Shown one piece after another: positions 60,661 through 64,000 of a stretch of DNA of 64,000 bases. Where the stretch lies: the NCBI RefSeq assembly GCF_041245805.1, contig NZ_CP162490.1:3511001-3575000 (forward strand). The letters run 5' to 3'. A model generated the notes under the pieces. That model had not been told where the DNA came from. It saw nothing but the letters and a program-made list of their open reading frames with translations, and made no database searches. A program made the position numbers and the translations under genes. Position 1 is the stretch's first letter; each line of letters begins with the position of its first letter. The stretch comes from Xanthomonas sp. DAR 34887. Lineage in GTDB: Bacteria; Pseudomonadota; Gammaproteobacteria; Xanthomonadales; Xanthomonadaceae.

Positions 60661-61461
60661 TCACTGGATGCCGGTCCCGATCCGCGAGGGATCGAAACTG
60701 CCGCTGCAGAACCACCCCTCGCAATTGAGCCAGACCAGGAACGCCTTGCCGCGCAGATTCTCTTCGGGCAGGAAATGGGTCTGGGTCCAGAAGCGGCTGT
60801 CCTCGCTATTATCGCGATTGTCGCCCATCACGAAATACTGGCCCGGCGGCACCACCCAATCGCCCTGGCCGGCCGGGTTGTTGCGGTCCAGCCATTCCAG
60901 TTCGGTGTGGGTGCGGCCGGGCAGGTATTCGGTGAGCAGCGTGGCGCCGGTCATCTCCGCGCCCTTGCCCTTGCCGACGTACTCGCCGCGCACCTGGTAC
61001 TTCATCGGCGTGCCGTTGATATACAGGGTATCGCCGTGGAAGCCGATGCGGTCGCCGGGCAGGCCGATGACGCGCTTGATCCAGTTCTCGTCCGGCTTGT
61101 GCGGCGGCTTGAACACCACCACGTCGCCGCGCTTGGGCTCGCTGACCGGGATCACCTTCTGGTTGGTGATCGGCAGGCGGAAGCCGTAGGAGAACTTGTT
61201 GACCAGGATGAAATCGCCGACCAGCAGGTTCGGCATCATCGAGCTGGACGGGATCTTGTACGGCTCGGCGATGAAGCTGCGCAGGATCAGCACCACCGCC
61301 AGCACCGGGAAGAACGCCCGCGAGTAATCCACCAGCACCGGCTCGCTGTCGAGCAGGCCGGCGCGCGCGGCACGGCGCTTGGCGAAGAACAGCTTGTCCA
61401 GCAACCAGACGATGCCGGTGGCGAAGGTCAGGACCACCAGCGCGATTTCAAACCATTTCAT
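60661..61461 (-). CDS. lepB: signal peptidase I
   Basis: 266 residues. Two N-terminal membrane helices (IALVVLTFATGIVWLL and AFFPVLAVVLILRSFI), catalytic S74 in PSSSMMPNLLVGD and K129 in NWIKRVIGLPGD, and box E GDNRDNSEDSR. Cleaves signal peptides on the periplasmic side. AAGGAA precedes the ATG at 61461. Separated from lepA by heptamer-array copy 3. Confidence 0.96.
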   Translation of the reverse strand: MKWFEIALVVLTFATGIVWLLDKLFFAKRRAARAGLLDSEPVLVDYSRAFFPVLAVVLILRSFIAEPYKIPSSSMMPNLLVGDFILVNKFSYGFRLPITNQKVIPVSEPKRGDVVVFKPPHKPDENWIKRVIGLPGDRIGFHGDTLYINGTPMKYQVRGEYVGKGKGAEMTGATLLTEYLPGRTHTELEWLDRNNPAGQGDWVVPPGQYFVMGDNRDNSEDSRFWTQTHFLPEENLRGKAFLVWLNCEGWFCSGSFDPSRIGTGIQ

Positions 61462-61477
61462 TCGTGTTCCTTCGGAA

Positions 61478-61571
61478 CGGGATTTGGGATTGGGGATGAG
61501 GGGATTCGGCAGAGCGGGATCGGGCAGGCTTGCGCTCTTGCCAATCCCCAATCCCGAATCCCCAATCCCGG
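61478..61571. repeat. palindromic heptamer-array element, copy 3
   Basis: Left arm 61478-61508 (GGGATTTGGGATTGGGGATG and AGGGGATTCGG), core 61509-61540, right arm 61541-61571 of inverted heptamers. It fills the lepA-lepB gap. On the minus strand the right arm begins immediately after the lepA TAG and in the same phase as the coding arms of copies 1 and 2. Confidence 0.9.
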
Positions 61572-63377
61572 CTACTTATCCATCTGCAGCACAGCCAAGA
61601 AGGCTTCCTGCGGGATCTCCACGCGGCCGACCTGCTTCATGCGCTTCTTGCCTTCCTTCTGTTTTTCCAGAAGTTTCTTCTTGCGCGACACGTCGCCACC
61701 ATAACATTTGGCCAGCACGTTCTTGCGCATCGCCTTGACCGTGCTGCGCGAGATGATCTGCGAGCCGACCGCGGCCTGGATCGCCACGTCGAACATCTGC
61801 CGCGGGATCAGGTCCTTCATCTTCTCGCACAGCTCGCGGCCGCGCCGGTCGGCATGGCTGCGGTGCACGATGATCGACAGCGCATCGACCTTGTCGCCGT
61901 TGATCAGCGTGTCCACGCGCACGAACGGGCCGGCCTCGAAGCGCAGGAAGTGGTAGTCCAGCGAGGCGTAGCCGCGCGACACCGACTTGAGCTTGTCGAA
62001 GAAATCCAGCACCACCTCGGCCATCGGCAGCTCGTAGCTGATCTGCACCTGGCTGCCCAGGTAGTTGATGCCGATCTGGCTGCCGCGCTTTTCCTCGCAC
62101 AGGGTGATGATGTTGCCGACGTAATCCGGCGGGGTCAGGATGTTGGCGCGGATGATCGGCTCGCGGATCTCCTCGACGTTGTTCAGCGGCGGCAGCTTAG
62201 ACGGGTTGTCCATCGGGATCACGCTGCCGTCGGTCTTGAGCACCTCGTAGACCACGGTCGGCGCGGTCGAGATCAGGTTGAGGTTGTATTCGCGCTCCAG
62301 CCGCTCCTGCACGATCTCCATGTGCAGCATGCCGAGGAAGCCGCAGCGGAAGCCGAAGCCCATCGCCTCGGAGCTTTCCGGCTCGAAGCGCAGCGCCGCG
62401 TCGTTGAGGCGCAGCTTGTCCAGCGCTTCGCGCAGGTCCGGATAGTCCTCGGCATCGACCGGGAACAGGCCGGCGAACACGCGCGGCTGCATTTCCTGGA
62501 AGCCGGGCAGCGCGTGCGGCGCCGGGTCGGCGGCCAGGGTCAGGGTGTCGCCGACCGGCGCGCCGTGCACGTCCTTGATCGAGGCGTTGATCCAGCCCAC
62601 TTCGCCGGCGCCCAGCGCGGGCAGCTCCTTGCGCTTGGGGGTGAACACGCCGACCTTGTCGACCAGGTGGGTGCGGCCGGTGGACATCACCAGGATCTTG
62701 CTGCCCGGCTTGATCTCGCCCTGCATCACCCGCACCAGCGAGACCACGCCCAGATAGTTGTCGAACCACGAGTCGATGATCAGCGCCTGCAGCTTGTCGG
62801 TGTCGCGCGGCTTCGGCGGCGGGATGCGATGCACGATCGCCTCCAGCACCGCGTCCACGTTCAGGCCGGTCTTGGCGCTGACCGCGACCGCATCCTCGGC
62901 GTCGATGCCGATCACCGCCTCGATCTCGGCCTTGGCGCGGTCGATGTCGGCGGTCGGCAGGTCGATCTTGTTGAGCACCGGCACCACTTCCAGACCCTGC
63001 TCCACCGCGGTGTAGCAGTTGGCCACCGACTGCGCTTCCACGCCCTGCGCGGCGTCCACCACCAGCAGTGCGCCCTCGCAGGCGGCCAGCGAGCGGCTGA
63101 CCTCGTAGGAGAAGTCGACGTGACCGGGGGTGTCGATGAAGTTCAGGTGGTAGACCTGCCCGTCCTTGGCCGTATACGGCAGGGATACGGACTGCGCCTT
63201 GATGGTGATGCCGCGTTCGCGCTCGATCGGGTTGGAGTCGAGCACCTGCGCTTCCATCTCGCGCGCCTGCAGGCCGCCACAGAGCTGGATGATGCGATCG
63301 GCCAGGGTCGATTTGCCGTGGTCGACGTGGGCGATGATGGAGAAATTGCGGATGTTCCGCATCGAATCAGAGGACAT
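61572..63377 (-). CDS. lepA: elongation factor 4 (LepA)
   Basis: 601 residues. GTPase motifs AHVDHGKST, DTPGHVDF and NKID; then the beta-barrel, the EF-G-like domains and the LepA-specific C-terminal domain (RKKKLLEKQKEGKKRM). Ribosomal back-translocase/assembly factor. Starts ATG at 63377; an ATG at 63362 is possible. Follows the DegP/MucD-like gene in the usual order. Confidence 0.96.
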   Translation of the reverse strand: MSSDSMRNIRNFSIIAHVDHGKSTLADRIIQLCGGLQAREMEAQVLDSNPIERERGITIKAQSVSLPYTAKDGQVYHLNFIDTPGHVDFSYEVSRSLAACEGALLVVDAAQGVEAQSVANCYTAVEQGLEVVPVLNKIDLPTADIDRAKAEIEAVIGIDAEDAVAVSAKTGLNVDAVLEAIVHRIPPPKPRDTDKLQALIIDSWFDNYLGVVSLVRVMQGEIKPGSKILVMSTGRTHLVDKVGVFTPKRKELPALGAGEVGWINASIKDVHGAPVGDTLTLAADPAPHALPGFQEMQPRVFAGLFPVDAEDYPDLREALDKLRLNDAALRFEPESSEAMGFGFRCGFLGMLHMEIVQERLEREYNLNLISTAPTVVYEVLKTDGSVIPMDNPSKLPPLNNVEEIREPIIRANILTPPDYVGNIITLCEEKRGSQIGINYLGSQVQISYELPMAEVVLDFFDKLKSVSRGYASLDYHFLRFEAGPFVRVDTLINGDKVDALSIIVHRSHADRRGRELCEKMKDLIPRQMFDVAIQAAVGSQIISRSTVKAMRKNVLAKCYGGDVSRKKKLLEKQKEGKKRMKQVGRVEIPQEAFLAVLQMDK

Positions 63378-63519
63378 GAGGTGGGCGGCGGCCAGGACCG
63401 TCGTCAGGATAACGGGCCATTATCGCATGGCCGGAGGGAGCCCGGCGCCCCAGCTGCGGCACAGCGGTGGGCGCGGCGGAGCGGGCACCGCCACAGGAGA
63501 AAAATTCCAATGAAATCAA

Positions 63520-63551
63520 GGCGGCCAGCGAACCGAGGTTCGCTGGCCGCC
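63520..63551 (-). terminator. terminator hairpin of the DegP/MucD-type gene
   Basis: Perfect 15-bp stem (GGCGGCCAGCGAACC at 63520-63534 with its complement at 63537-63551) followed on the minus strand by TTGATTTC and a T-rich stretch. 24 nt after the stop codon. Confidence 0.8.
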
Positions 63552-63575
63552 ATGGGCACCACCGCGATCGGAAGA

Positions 63576-64000
63576 TCAGTCGACGCTGATCGCGACGAAC
63601 TGGCTGGCCGGGCTGCCCGGCGCGCGCACCAGCAACATCACCACGTCGCCCTTCTTCGCACCGGCGGTGAGCTTGCGGAACTGCGCCGCATTGGACACCG
63701 GCGTGCGCCCGACCTGCAGCACGATCATGCCGGGGCGCAGCTGCGACTTGCTCGCCACCGCGCGGCTGACCTGCGCCACCTGCACGCCCTCGTCGGCGCG
63801 CAACCCGAGCTTCTGCCGCACCGGCGCCGGGATTTCCTCGACGCTGATGCCCAGTGCGCTGCTCTCCGCGGCCTGCGGCGCCGGCGCTGCGCCGCCGCGG
63901 CCCGGCTGCTGCTGGCCCATGGCCACGCCGTCGTCGCTGAGCTCGCTCAGGGTCACGCTGATGTCGCGCGGCTTGCCATCGCGGATCACGGTGACGCGCG
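63576..64000 (-). CDS. periplasmic serine protease DegP/MucD-type, C-terminal part
   Basis: Partial gene: 141 codons run to the window edge, so the catalytic domain lies outside. Visible are the end of the first PDZ domain (VIRDGKPRDISVTLSELSDD), a Gln/Pro/Ala linker and a second PDZ domain (GISVEEIPAPVRQKLGL, GVQVAQVSRAVASKSQL, RPGMIVLQVGRTPVSNAAQF). Two PDZ domains and location before lepA fit the DegQ/MucD protease of envelope quality control. Confidence 0.88.
   Translation of the reverse strand, partial: RVTVIRDGKPRDISVTLSELSDDGVAMGQQQPGRGGAAPAPQAAESSALGISVEEIPAPVRQKLGLRADEGVQVAQVSRAVASKSQLRPGMIVLQVGRTPVSNAAQFRKLTAGAKKGDVVMLLVRAPGSPASQFVAISVD

Overview
The window is about 64 kb of very GC-rich chromosome from a gammaproteobacterium. 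Gene content and order point to Xanthomonadaceae, most likely Xanthomonas or a close relative: the block mucD/degQ-lepA-lepB-DUF4845-rnc-era-recO, an FMN-binding general stress protein 26, leucine dehydrogenase, IcmF, an autotransporter subtilase, and many short repeats of the TGTAGGAGCGGCTTCAGCCG type. No rRNA, tRNA, CRISPR array, complete insertion sequence or prophage was seen. Genus is an inference; species cannot be fixed from this sequence alone.

Layout. 0-11 kb: YegD-type Hsp70, a methyltransferase with an overlapping YkgJ-type Cys-cluster protein, an EAL phosphodiesterase, an MscS-like channel, DUF2789, a DksA-type zinc finger protein, a divergent LysR/SDR pair around a palindrome, a putative Zn-protease, DUF2058, a YgjP-like metalloprotein, a degenerate pseudouridine synthase and an S41-peptidase fragment. 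11-20 kb: mostly secreted or hydrolytic proteins (SGNH esterase, seven-motif PQQ-type propeller, lysyl-endopeptidase-like protease, GH108 muramidase, class 3 lipase) and a stress protein. 20-33 kb: TPR and HDOD proteins, the 1206-residue fused mutase IcmF, a truncated lipase foldase, leucine dehydrogenase, a repeat-rich gap and a 947-residue autotransporter protease. 33-41 kb: thiolase, two Ala-rich lipoproteins flanking an HscC/J-protein pair, a CHASE3-GAF-GGDEF cyclase and bactofilin. 41.7-49.3 kb: AidB, divergent from a tight exonuclease-ligase-Lhr-PdeM DNA repair operon. 49.4-54.4 kb: FAD monooxygenase, cold-shock protein, purine salvage (MTI phosphorylase, Hpt), NagZ and a DsbA/FrnE protein. 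54.4-64 kb: CYTH, RlmD, a REC-Hpt regulator, RecO, Era, RNase III, DUF4845, LepB, LepA and the C-terminal end of a DegP/MucD-type protease cut by the window edge.

The most distinctive feature is not a gene family but a repeat system. Heptamer arrays (GGGATTS and relatives) occur as inverted pairs around a short core at three gene junctions between 54.3 and 61.6 kb. At two of them the arm has become coding: the CYTH protein and RlmD end in the same seven residues (PGLGIRD), encoded by arms that match at 29 of 30 positions. At the third, beside lepA, the arm lies in the same phase but just after an intact TAG. A related 7-nt array lies in frame inside icmF, where loss or gain of one unit would shift the frame. 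Several decayed genes (S41 fragment, lipase foldase half, histidine-kinase tail) suggest ongoing gene loss between conserved blocks.
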